A DNA stretch of 64,000 nt from Amycolatopsis regifaucium (lineage in GTDB: Bacteria > Actinomycetota > Actinomycetes > Mycobacteriales > Pseudonocardiaceae), in the NCBI RefSeq assembly GCF_001613935.1, contig NZ_LQCI01000009.1:406484-470483 (forward strand), in the 5' to 3' direction. A program made the position numbers and the translations under genes. Of this stretch, positions 10,373 to 17,924 are shown piece by piece; the first letter of the stretch is position 1; every line of letters begins with the position of its first letter. The notes beneath the pieces were generated by a model that ran no database searches, was not told the origin of the DNA, and saw nothing but the letters and a program-made list of their open reading frames with translations.

Positions 10373-11032
10373 TCAGCCTTCCTGCGGCAGCACCGACATG
10401 ACCTCGGACACCGGGCGCAAATGCTCTTCCAGCAACCGCGACGCCTCTTTCGCGTCGTGGGCGTTCAAGGCAGCGACCAGTTCCCGATGCTCTTCGTTGA
10501 TCACCGTCAGCCTCTCCGGGCGGGCCTCCAGCGCGCGGACCGTGACGCGTTGCTGCCGCGAGCGGAGGGTGTCGTACAGCTCGGTCAGGACGGAGTTGCC
10601 CGCGGCGTTCACGATGGCGCGGTGGAACCGGCGGTCGAAGCCCGAAACGGCGAACCAGTCGCGTTCGTTCCCGGCGTTCACCATCGCTTCGATGAGTTCC
10701 GGCAATTCGGCGGGCGCCCCGGCACGGTTCGCGCAGAGCGCCGCGATCGCGTGTCCTTCGATCAGCCGCCTGCTCTGGTAGACCTCTTCCAGCTCGCGCG
10801 CGGTGACCGTGCGCACCTGGGCGCCCTTGCGCGGCAACAGACTGATGAACCGTTCGGCCGCCAGCCGGTGGAACGCCTCGCGCACCGGGGTCCGCGAAAC
10901 GCCGACCTCGCCGGAAACCCACATTTCGTCGAGGAAGCGGCCGCCTTCCAGCTCACCCGAGATGATCCCGTCGCGCAGCCATGTGTAGACCCGCTCGCGT
11001 GCCGGGCCGCCTCCTTCGGCGGTCACAGTCAT
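10373..11032 (-). CDS. GntR family regulator, FadR/FCD subgroup
   Basis: This 219-residue regulator has an N-terminal winged helix (RVYTWLRDGIISGELEGG through SRTPVREAFHRLAAE, residues about 12-70) and a helical FCD effector domain with the metal-binding pattern FDRRFH ... EHRELVAAL ... H. The start is the ATG preceded by GGGGGACGAG. It is divergent from a nitrilase-family gene, with the palindrome CATGTATACATG between them, and likely controls that enzyme in response to a carboxylate-type ligand. Confidence 0.9.
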   Translation of the reverse strand: MTVTAEGGGPARERVYTWLRDGIISGELEGGRFLDEMWVSGEVGVSRTPVREAFHRLAAERFISLLPRKGAQVRTVTARELEEVYQSRRLIEGHAIAALCANRAGAPAELPELIEAMVNAGNERDWFAVSGFDRRFHRAIVNAAGNSVLTELYDTLRSRQQRVTVRALEARPERLTVINEEHRELVAALNAHDAKEASRLLEEHLRPVSEVMSVLPQEG

Positions 11033-11097
11033 CTCGTCCCCCTCCAAGCCGTCACTTTCCGCGACGAAGCCTACACCTGGACCACTCAAGTATCCAT

Positions 11098-11109
11098 CAT
11101 GTATACATG
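11098..11109. promoter_or_regulatory. Probable GntR operator
   Basis: The perfect 12-base palindrome CATGTATACATG lies in the 102-base gap between the GntR gene and the divergent nitrilase gene, 25 bases before the nitrilase ATG. FadR-subgroup GntR proteins commonly bind TGTATACA-like cores, so this is the likely autoregulatory site. Confidence 0.75.
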
Positions 11110-11134
11110 AGTTCCACCTATCCGAAGGGGTCCC

Positions 11135-11935
11135 ATGGTGCACGTCGCGGTGGCGCAGTTCGCGCCCGGCAACGACAAACAGGCCAACCTCGCACGCGTC
11201 GCCTCCCTCGTCGGTGAAGCGGCCGACCGCGGGGCGCGGGTGGTCGTGCTGCCCGAGTACTCGCTGTTCACCGTACCGACGATGAGCCGGGAATTCGTGA
11301 CCTCGGCCGAAGAACTCGACGGCCCGTTCGTCACCGAGCTGCGCGGCCTCGCGAAGGACCGGCAGATCACCGTCGTCGCGGGTATCAACGAAGCGCTCCC
11401 CGAGGGTGACCGGATCTCGAACACGCTCGTCGCGGCCGGTCCCGACGGGGCGATCGCCGCGCTCTACCGCAAGCTGCACCTGTACGACGCCTTCGGTTTC
11501 CGCGAGTCGGAACTGGTGCGGCCCGGCGACATCGAAGCGCCGGAGACCTTCGAGGCCGACGGCTTCGTCTTCGGCCTGCAGACCTGTTATGACCTGCGTT
11601 TCCCTGAAGTCACCCGGCGGCTGGTCGACGCGGGCGCGGACGCGGTACTGCTGCCGGCGGAATGGATGCCCGGCCCGCTCAAGGAGGACCACTGGACCAC
11701 ACTGGTCCGGGCGCGGGCGATCGAGAACACGATTTATCTGGTCGCGGCGGGCCAGGCGGCGCCGACCGGGTCGGGGCACAGCATGATCGTCGACCCGATG
11801 GGTGTCGTGCTCGCCTCCGTCGGCGAGCGCACGGGAACCGCCGCCGCCGAGCTTTCGGCCGACCGTGTTTCCGAAGTCCGCGCCAAGAACCCGGCGCTGC
11901 GACTGCGCCGGTTCGCCGTCACCCCGAAGTCCTGA
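11135..11935 (+). CDS. Carbon-nitrogen hydrolase (nitrilase superfamily)
   Basis: This 266-residue hydrolase carries the Glu-Lys-Cys triad: Glu in VVLPEYS (about residue 42), Lys in YRKLHLYD (about 112) and Cys in QTCYDLRFPE (about 151). It is predicted to hydrolyse an amide such as a deaminated peptide or omega-amide. The length is typical of the single-domain family. It is controlled presumably by the divergent GntR regulator. The ATG follows GAAGGGGTCCC, a good ribosome site. Confidence 0.9.
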   Translation: MVHVAVAQFAPGNDKQANLARVASLVGEAADRGARVVVLPEYSLFTVPTMSREFVTSAEELDGPFVTELRGLAKDRQITVVAGINEALPEGDRISNTLVAAGPDGAIAALYRKLHLYDAFGFRESELVRPGDIEAPETFEADGFVFGLQTCYDLRFPEVTRRLVDAGADAVLLPAEWMPGPLKEDHWTTLVRARAIENTIYLVAAGQAAPTGSGHSMIVDPMGVVLASVGERTGTAAAELSADRVSEVRAKNPALRLRRFAVTPKS

Positions 11936-11957
11936 GTATCTTCTCCAGGCGGAGTCC

Positions 11958-11993
11958 GTTCGTGAAGACACGCCCTCGGGCGTGGTGACGCGG
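11958..11993. repeat. GTTCGTGAAG direct repeat with hairpin, copy 1
   Basis: This 36-base element reads GTTCGTGAAGA, then stem CACGCCC, loop TC, stem GGGCGTG, then GTGACGCGG. Its partner at 13506-13540 has the same flanks but stem CACGCCG/CGGCGTG, a compensatory change. It lies between the convergent nitrilase and hydrolase genes and could be a terminator. Confidence 0.7.
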
Positions 11994-12043
11994 CTTCCGT
12001 TCGCCTGGGTGCCGGGTGGCCGCCCGGCACCCAGGCTCTCGGC

Positions 12044-13381
12044 TCACGGCACGAGCAGTCCCCAGTGGACGGCCCACGGGACGAACACGACGGCCCCGCC
12101 CACCAGCAGCCCGACGCGCACTCCCCCGTTGTCCTTGCGCCGCCACCACGAAACCGCGGTCAGCACCCCGGCGACCACGACGCCAACCGAGATCAGCTGC
12201 AACGCGAGCCACGGCAGCGTCCGTCCGAAAAGGACGGGCCCCGGCGCCATCGCCGCACCCGTCGTCAAGGCGATGTAGTAGACGAGGAATCCCGCCGTGG
12301 CGAGCAGACCGGTCGACGCCAGCCAGCGGGCGGGCCGGGCGAACGGCACAACCTCCTTACGGCGGCGGAACAACGCCGTCACCGGATAGGCCGCGAACGC
12401 CAGCAACGCCAGCGCCCACACCGCGATCTGCGACCACGGCGCCTCGTACCAGGCCAGTGGCGCCAGTGCGGCACTCTCGCTCGCCTGCACCGGCGGCGGA
12501 TCCGCGGACGGCTGGACAGGTCCGTCCTTCAGGCCGTTCACCCAGGTCCCGACGAGCTCGAGGTAGCCGGGCACGAAGCCGTCGAGCTTGTCGAATCCGT
12601 CCGTCGTCCGCCGGAGCCCGTGCTGGGCTTGGGGGAACACCTTCAGCGTGTACTGCCGGTTTCCCGTTCGCTCCAGCGTTTCCCGGAAGATGCGCACGGC
12701 CTCGCCGGGCGGGGTGAGCCGGTCCAGTTCACCCCACAACCCGAGCACCGGTTGCCGTACCTTCTCCAGCACCGGCACCGGGTCGTATCCGGCCTCGGGG
12801 AACACACCGGCGCCCGCGAGAGTCCGCATGTTCGTCGACGCGACCATGTCCACCATCGAGCCGGTGACCCCGCCTCGGCGCAGGTAGGTCTCGAAGGCCC
12901 AGGACTGCTGGCGGTCGGGTGAGACGCCGTTCGCCCCGACCGTGACCGCGAAAGCGACGTCCTTCGACTTCGACGCCGCCAGCGGGGCGACCCAGCCGCC
13001 CTCGCTCAAACCCCACACCCCGACACGGGCCGGATCCACGCCCGGATACGAACGCAGCGCCTGTACCGCGGCGAGCGCGTCGTCGGCCAGTACCGAGTAA
13101 TCCCGCTCGAACAGTGAATAGCCTTCGGTGCGCTTGTCGTAGATCAACGTCGCGATCCCCGCTTTGGCGAAGGCCTCGGCCTCGGTGCGGTAGTCGTCCC
13201 GCTCGTGTTCTCCCGAGCCGTGCACCATGACGATCCCCGGTGCCGGACCGCCGCCTTCCGGCGCCACCACCGTTCCGCGCAAGGTGACGCCATGACTGGC
13301 GAACGAGACGTCGCCGGTGGGAGCGGCGCCCGGCACCGGCGACGAAACCGCCATGACGGCCGCGAGCAGCGCGGCGATCAT
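12044..13381 (-). CDS. Alpha/beta hydrolase with C-terminal membrane domain
   Basis: This 445-residue protein starts with a signal-like hydrophobic stretch (MIAALLAAVMAVSSPVPGAA). It continues with a dienelactone-hydrolase/acyl-peptidase-like fold: HGSGEH oxyanion region, nucleophile Ser in GLSEGG, Asp in GELDRLTP and His in QAQHGL. The last third has about three transmembrane helices. The catalytic domain is probably held on the outer face of the membrane. A 33-codon ORF overlaps its start by 4 bases (ATGA). Two direct repeats flank the pair. The upstream ArsR gene probably regulates it. Confidence 0.82.
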   Translation of the reverse strand: MIAALLAAVMAVSSPVPGAAPTGDVSFASHGVTLRGTVVAPEGGGPAPGIVMVHGSGEHERDDYRTEAEAFAKAGIATLIYDKRTEGYSLFERDYSVLADDALAAVQALRSYPGVDPARVGVWGLSEGGWVAPLAASKSKDVAFAVTVGANGVSPDRQQSWAFETYLRRGGVTGSMVDMVASTNMRTLAGAGVFPEAGYDPVPVLEKVRQPVLGLWGELDRLTPPGEAVRIFRETLERTGNRQYTLKVFPQAQHGLRRTTDGFDKLDGFVPGYLELVGTWVNGLKDGPVQPSADPPPVQASESAALAPLAWYEAPWSQIAVWALALLAFAAYPVTALFRRRKEVVPFARPARWLASTGLLATAGFLVYYIALTTGAAMAPGPVLFGRTLPWLALQLISVGVVVAGVLTAVSWWRRKDNGGVRVGLLVGGAVVFVPWAVHWGLLVP

Positions 13382-13479
13382 CGCCTGCTCACCCGGACCA
13401 CCTCGAGTGACGGCGACGCGAGGATGTCCTGCAGGCCCATCGCGGTACCGACGGCCGCGATTCTCTTCCAGAGCAGCAT
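13378..13479 (-). CDS. Small 33-residue ORF coupled to the hydrolase
   Basis: The ORF encodes MLLWKRIAAVGTAMGLQDIL followed by ASPSLEVVRVSRR. It has a strong ribosome site (AAGGGGGAG, 6 bases before the ATG), and its TGA overlaps the hydrolase ATG as ATGA. It was too short for routine ORF calling. It may be a leader that couples translation or a real micro-peptide. No family is recognised. Confidence 0.55.
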   Translation of the reverse strand: MLLWKRIAAVGTAMGLQDILASPSLEVVRVSRR

Positions 13480-13505
13480 GCTGCTCCCCCTTTACCTGTG
13501 AAGTC

Positions 13506-13540
13506 GTTCGTGAAGACACGCCGTCCGGCGTGGTGACGCG
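13506..13540. repeat. GTTCGTGAAG direct repeat with hairpin, copy 2
   Basis: This 35-base element reads GTTCGTGAAGA, stem CACGCCG, loop TC, stem CGGCGTG, then GTGACGCG. It is in the same orientation as the copy at 11958-11993, about 1.55 kb away. It lies between the ArsR gene and the small ORF/hydrolase pair on the minus strand. Confidence 0.7.
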
Positions 13541-13577
13541 ATCCCGGCGGTCGAGTGGCCGCTCTCCCACCGGTTCT

Positions 13578-14168
13578 TCAGTTCCCCTTCTGCCCTTCCT
13601 CCCGCACCTCCCCGTCCGGATCCGGGAACGCCGTCCAGCGGACGAACACCTTCCGCGTGCCCGGGCCGGGCTCCGCCCGCCAGTAGCGGCGCAACAGCTC
13701 CAGGTACTCCTCCCAGAACTGCTTGAGCTCCTCGATGTTCACGTGCACCGCGCCACGGGAGAACACCAGCGCGTCACCCCATTCGCCCAGTTCGCCGCGC
13801 CGTTCGAGGAAACGCGCCATCTGTTCGAGGTCCTCGGTGAACGCCGCACGCTGCACCTCGTCGAACACCGCGCGCATCTCTTCGCTCTGCTGGCTGTGCC
13901 GCGGCCAGCGGATGTCCCGCGACCTGGCTCGCCACCAGCGCTCCTTGCCGTGCGCGAGTTCCGGCGCCTCCTCGACGAAGTTGTACTTCGCCAGTTCCCG
14001 CAGGTGATAGCTGGTCGCGCCCGAACTCTCCCCCAGTTCCTTCGCCAGCTTCGTCGCTGTCGCCGGGCCCCGGCCCAACGACTCCATGATCCGTCTGCGC
14101 AACGGATGCATCACCGCCTTGAGCACGGCGGGATCGGTGATCTCTTCGGGGGGCGGTGGGCCGGTCAT
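13578..14168 (-). CDS. ArsR-type winged-helix regulator
   Basis: This 196-residue regulator has an N-terminal HTH (ITDPAVLKAVMHPLRRRIMESL through SGATSYHLRELAKYNFV, residues about 9-65) followed by a helical extension rich in Glu, Arg and Trp. No metal-binding Cys cluster is seen, so it is probably a non-metal ArsR/HTH_20 sensor. A TTG seven codons upstream could also serve as start; the ATG is preferred. The palindrome TGCAAAGA-CA-TCTTTGCA starts 30 bases upstream and is the likely operator. The hydrolase downstream on the same strand is the probable target. Confidence 0.87.
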   Translation of the reverse strand: MTGPPPPEEITDPAVLKAVMHPLRRRIMESLGRGPATATKLAKELGESSGATSYHLRELAKYNFVEEAPELAHGKERWWRARSRDIRWPRHSQQSEEMRAVFDEVQRAAFTEDLEQMARFLERRGELGEWGDALVFSRGAVHVNIEELKQFWEEYLELLRRYWRAEPGPGTRKVFVRWTAFPDPDGEVREEGQKGN

Positions 14169-14198
14169 GACACCAAGGTAGCCGTGCAAAGGAGATTA

Positions 14199-14216
14199 TG
14201 CAAAGACATCTTTGCA
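14199..14216. promoter_or_regulatory. Probable ArsR operator
   Basis: A perfect inverted repeat, TGCAAAGA-CA-TCTTTGCA, lies just upstream of the ArsR gene, with an extra half-site TGCAAAG at 14185-14191. Position and symmetry fit autoregulation by the ArsR-type protein. Confidence 0.8.
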
Positions 14217-14418
14217 CGCGGTTCAGACCAGTCGCGCGGAGCGGCCGAGGATTCTGCTGGCGTTTCGGTGAACTCAGCGTGAAATTGACAACTTCACTAC
14301 GAAGGTCTTGTGCCGGGCGGACGAAATCCCGGCGGGCTCGCAGGTTTTTCGTTGTGTCTTCCCCGAAATTCGGTTGTATCCGATAGTTTTGCCCGGAGTC
14401 GACCTAGCGGGAGAGAAC

Positions 14419-15624
14419 ATGCCGAAGCACCGCCCTCGACAGCCGGACAGGTTGTCCGCCCGGCACCGGACGGCCTTCGCGCTCGCCGGTGGCGCACTCG
14501 CCGTCCTGCCCGCGGTCACCGCGTCGGCCGGTCCCGACACCCCGATCGCGGCGGCGAAGGAAACCGCGCCGCAGAATCAGGTGACGCCCTGGCGGCCGCC
14601 CGCCGGCACCGTCCCGGAGATCGCGGTCGACGGCAGTCTCCCCGAGCCGCCCAACCCGGATCCCCTGATCGTCCCCGGCGGCACCGGCAACGTCGGCGGC
14701 TCGTTCGCGCCGTCGGGTGCGCTCGGCATCCCCGCCAGCATGATGAAGGCCTACCGCAACGCGGCGGACATCCTCGCCAAGGAACTGCCGGGCTGTCACA
14801 TCGACTGGGCGCTCATCGCCAGCATCGGCCGGATCGAGTCCAACCACGCGCGCGGCGGCTATGTCGACGCCAAGGGCAACACCCTCGAGCCGATTCTCGG
14901 TCCGCAGCTCAACGGCGCCGGCCCCTTCGCCGCGATCTCCGACACCGACGGCGGCAAGTACGACGGCGACACGGTCTGGGATCGCGCCGTCGGCCCGACG
15001 CAGTTCATCCCGTCCACGTGGAAGGGCTACGCCTCCGACGGCAACGGCGACGGCGAGTCGAACCCGAACAACATCTACGACGCGACCCTGGGTTCGGGCC
15101 GGTACCTCTGCTCCGGCGGAGTCGACCTGACGTCCGAGCAGACCCAGCGCGTCGCCGTGTACCGCTACAACCACTCGCTGTCCTATGTGGACACTGTGAT
15201 CCGGTGGGCGGTCACCTACCGTGGCGGTGTCGCCACGTTCCCCGACAGCCAGGTCCCCGTCGGTGCCCCCGACTCCCAGGACGTCGCCGCCGGCACGCCC
15301 GACGGCCAGGTGCCGGTGCCGACCCTGCCCGGTGCTCCCCCGCCTGGCACGACCACACCGCCGCCGTCCACGCCGCCCGGTTCGTCGCTGCCGCCGAGCA
15401 GCAGCGCGCCGCCGAGCAGCTCCTCACCGTCGAAGCCGAGCAGCACGCCGCCTTCGTCGACGCCACCGTCGTCGAACCCGCCCTCCTCGACACCGCCTTC
15501 GAGCACCCCGCCGTCTTCGACGCCTCCGCCGTCGAGCACCACGACCACGCCGCCGCCTGCCTCCACCCCGGCGGGCGACACCGGCGACGCGACCCCCACC
15601 AGCTCCGCTTCGCCGACTCCGTGA
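14419..15624 (+). CDS. Secreted lytic murein transglycosylase with Pro/Ser tail
   Basis: This 401-residue exported protein has an N-terminal signal sequence (RTAFALAGGALAVLPAVTASA) and an SLT-like transglycosylase domain (residues about 100-300). The catalytic Glu is E140 in SIGRIESNH; GPTQFIPSTW and AVYRYNHS are further family motifs. The last 90 residues are a low-complexity Pro-Ser-Thr tail that probably spans or binds the cell wall. It cleaves peptidoglycan during growth or remodelling. The ATG follows GCGGGAGAGAAC. The 202-base region between the ArsR operator and this gene was inspected for a c-di-AMP riboswitch and none was recognised. Confidence 0.9.
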   Translation: MPKHRPRQPDRLSARHRTAFALAGGALAVLPAVTASAGPDTPIAAAKETAPQNQVTPWRPPAGTVPEIAVDGSLPEPPNPDPLIVPGGTGNVGGSFAPSGALGIPASMMKAYRNAADILAKELPGCHIDWALIASIGRIESNHARGGYVDAKGNTLEPILGPQLNGAGPFAAISDTDGGKYDGDTVWDRAVGPTQFIPSTWKGYASDGNGDGESNPNNIYDATLGSGRYLCSGGVDLTSEQTQRVAVYRYNHSLSYVDTVIRWAVTYRGGVATFPDSQVPVGAPDSQDVAAGTPDGQVPVPTLPGAPPPGTTTPPPSTPPGSSLPPSSSAPPSSSSPSKPSSTPPSSTPPSSNPPSSTPPSSTPPSSTPPPSSTTTTPPPASTPAGDTGDATPTSSASPTP

Positions 15625-15628
15625 CACC

Positions 15629-15650
15629 CGCGTTTAGTCCTCTGAATGCG
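15629..15650. repeat. TTTAG hairpin repeat, copy 3
   Basis: Arm CGCGTTTAG, spacer TCCT, arm CTGAATGCG. It begins five bases after the transglycosylase stop codon. It matches copy 1 at 7113-7134 except for one base. Confidence 0.65.
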
Positions 15651-15730
15651 GCACACTGACCGGAATGTCCTGAACGTGTGCCGCGTTACCTTCCCTCGTA
15701 GATCGTCAAGCCGAGAGAAGTGAGACACGG

Positions 15731-16159
15731 ATGTCGTCGATGGTCATGACCGCCGAAGAACGGGAAGCCTTCCTGAGCGAGGTTCACATCGGGGTCCTGG
15801 CGGTGGAACGGGAAGGACGGGCGCCGCTGGCCGTACCGGTCTGGTACGACTACGAGCCCGGCGGGGAACTCCTGATCTGGATGGACGGCGGTTCGGTCAA
15901 GGACAAGGCCATCAAGAAGGCGGGCAGGCTCAGCCTGGTCGCCCAGACCGAGACCCTGCCGTACAAGTACGTGACCGTCGAGGGTCCGGTCGTCGCCAAC
16001 GACGTGCCCCCGACGCGGGAGCAGGCGCTGAAGATCGCGCAGCGCTACCTCCCCGGCGACGAAGGCGCGAAGTACGTCGACGGCGCGCTCAGCGACAAGT
16101 CCGTGCTGGTCCGGGTCCGGCCGGAGAAGTGGCTGAGCAACGACCAGTCCAAGGCGTAG
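15731..16159 (+). CDS. Pyridoxamine 5'-phosphate oxidase-fold protein
   Basis: This 142-residue split-barrel flavin (FMN or F420) binding protein has EEREAFLSEVHIGVLAVEREGRAPLAVPVWYDYEPGG near the N-terminus, typical of PPOX-class small proteins. It probably reduces or oxidises a small substrate; which cofactor it uses cannot be told here. The start ATG has the site AGAAGTGAG upstream. A 21-base perfect hairpin follows the stop by 8 bases. Confidence 0.82.
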   Translation: MSSMVMTAEEREAFLSEVHIGVLAVEREGRAPLAVPVWYDYEPGGELLIWMDGGSVKDKAIKKAGRLSLVAQTETLPYKYVTVEGPVVANDVPPTREQALKIAQRYLPGDEGAKYVDGALSDKSVLVRVRPEKWLSNDQSKA

Positions 16160-16167
16160 CACCGGAT

Positions 16168-16220
16168 GAGATGAACGGGACTTTCCTCTCGTTTTTCGCG
16201 AGGAAAGTCCCGTTCATCTC
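16168..16220. terminator. Long hairpin between PPOX and gcl
   Basis: Perfect 21-base arms (16168-16188 and 16200-16220, beginning GAGATGAACGGGAC) enclose an 11-base loop containing a T run. It sits between two convergent genes and probably ends transcription from both sides. Confidence 0.8.
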
Positions 16221-16226
16221 ACGCCC

Positions 16227-17921
16227 TCATCCCGCGATCGGCTCGAACTCGACCACGCTGTCGAGCGCCCTGCCCATCGCGGCGTTCCCTTCGCGTTCGA
16301 TCATGATCTCCACCAGCACCGGCCGCGAGGTCCGCTCGGCCTCCTTGCGCGCCCATTCCAGCGACGCCCGGATCTCGCCCGGCTCGGTCACTCGGGTGCC
16401 GGAGCAGCCGTAGGCCTCCATGACCTTCACGTTGTCCGTGCCGATCTTGTCGTAGTGGATGTCGACCTCGAAGTTCATCTCGTAGCCGGTTTCGGCCTGC
16501 CGGATGAGCCCGAGATACTCGTTGTTCAGCATGATCAGCACGAACCCGACGTCGTACTGCGCGGCCACCGCCAGCTCCTCGACCAGGAACTGGAACGAGT
16601 AGTCCCCGACGACGCCGACCACTTCGGCGTCCGGCTTCGCCTTCTTGACCCCGATCGCCGCCGGGATCTCCCAGCCGAGTGGGCCGGCCTGCCCGCACAC
16701 CTGGTAGTGGCGGGGCTTGTGCGCGCGCTGGAACTGCCCGGACCAGATCTGGTACAGCCCGATCGCGGTGACGAAGTAGGCGTCCTCGCCGTAGAACTCG
16801 TTGATCTCCTTGAACACCCGCGGCGCCTTGATCGGCGTGTCGTCGAAGTCCTCCCGCCGCGGCAGGCTCTTCTTGAGTTCACCGATCCGCCGCGGCCACG
16901 CCCGATCCCGCGCCGGGGACCGGTGCGACGCCGCCTCGATCAGCGCGTCCAGGAAAGCGCCCGTGTCGGACACGATCCCGAGATCCGGACCGAACACCTT
17001 GCCCAGCTGCGTGGGCTCGATGTCGACGTGGATGAATTTACGGCTGCCGCGATAGACCTCCAGCTCACCGGTGTGCCGGTCACCGAACCTGGCACCCAGC
17101 GCGAGCACGAGGTCGGCTTCGAGGAAGGCCGCGTTCGCCCACCGCTGCGACGTCTGGATGCCGGCCATCCCGGCGAACAGCTCGTGATCCTCGGGGAAGG
17201 TACCCTTGCCCATCAACGTCACGCCGACCGGGACGCCGAGCAGTTCGGCCGCGGTCCGCAGCCGGTCGCTCGCGCCGCCGAGGACCACGCCGCCGCCCGC
17301 GAGGATCAGCGGCCGGTCCGCGGCGAGCAGCAGATCGAGCGCCCGCTCCACCCTGGCGGGCGACGGCGTGACCGTGGTGACCGGCAGCGGCGAATCGATG
17401 CTGGAGTCCCATTCGATCTCCTGCCGCTGGACGTCGATCGGGAGATCGATCAGCACCGGCCCTGGACGGCCGGACCGGGCGACGCGGAACGCCTCCCGGA
17501 ACACCCACGGCAGCTGCGCCGCCTCCTTGACCTGGACCGCCCATTTGGTCACCGGCTTGGCGATCTCGACGATGTCGACGGCCTGGAACGCCTCGGTGTG
17601 CAGCTTGCGAGAATCGGCCTGCCCGGTGACGCACAGGATCGGGATCGAGTCCGCCTGCGCGGTGTAGAGCCCGGTGATCATGTTCGTCCCGGCCGGGCCT
17701 GAGGTACCGATCGCGACGCCGACGTTGCCGGTGGTCCTCGCCCAGCCGTCGGCCATATGGGTAGCGCCCTCTTCGTGGCGCACGATCAAATGCTCGATGC
17801 CGCTGCCCTGCATGGCGTGGTACAGCGGGAGGATCGCGGCGCCGGGGCAGCCGAACGCGGTGTCGACGCCCTCACTGATCAGGACGTCGACGACGGCCCG
17901 CATGGCGGGGATTCTGGGCAT
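16227..17921 (-). CDS. gcl: Glyoxylate carboligase-like ThDP enzyme
   Basis: This 564-residue thiamine-diphosphate enzyme has the three-domain acetolactate-synthase layout. It aligns along its length with glyoxylate carboligase, e.g. GTSGPAGTNMITGLY, FQAVDIVEIAKPV, CGQAGPLGWEIPAAIGV and the ThDP motif GDYSFQFLVEELA ... NNEYLGLIRQ. It should condense two glyoxylates to tartronate semialdehyde with CO2 release. Unusually, the position that is Val51 in the E. coli enzyme is Glu here (E50 in VRHEEGATHM), the canonical ThDP glutamate. It is the last gene of a hyi-glxR-gcl operon, 3 bases after glxR. Confidence 0.87.
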   Translation of the reverse strand: MPRIPAMRAVVDVLISEGVDTAFGCPGAAILPLYHAMQGSGIEHLIVRHEEGATHMADGWARTTGNVGVAIGTSGPAGTNMITGLYTAQADSIPILCVTGQADSRKLHTEAFQAVDIVEIAKPVTKWAVQVKEAAQLPWVFREAFRVARSGRPGPVLIDLPIDVQRQEIEWDSSIDSPLPVTTVTPSPARVERALDLLLAADRPLILAGGGVVLGGASDRLRTAAELLGVPVGVTLMGKGTFPEDHELFAGMAGIQTSQRWANAAFLEADLVLALGARFGDRHTGELEVYRGSRKFIHVDIEPTQLGKVFGPDLGIVSDTGAFLDALIEAASHRSPARDRAWPRRIGELKKSLPRREDFDDTPIKAPRVFKEINEFYGEDAYFVTAIGLYQIWSGQFQRAHKPRHYQVCGQAGPLGWEIPAAIGVKKAKPDAEVVGVVGDYSFQFLVEELAVAAQYDVGFVLIMLNNEYLGLIRQAETGYEMNFEVDIHYDKIGTDNVKVMEAYGCSGTRVTEPGEIRASLEWARKEAERTSRPVLVEIMIEREGNAAMGRALDSVVEFEPIAG

Positions 17922-17924
17922 TCC

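Noticed and set aside
14217..14418. c-di-AMP (ydaO-type) riboswitch before the transglycosylase gene
   Set aside because: Such switches often precede actinobacterial cell-wall hydrolases, but the conserved core sequences were not recognisable here.
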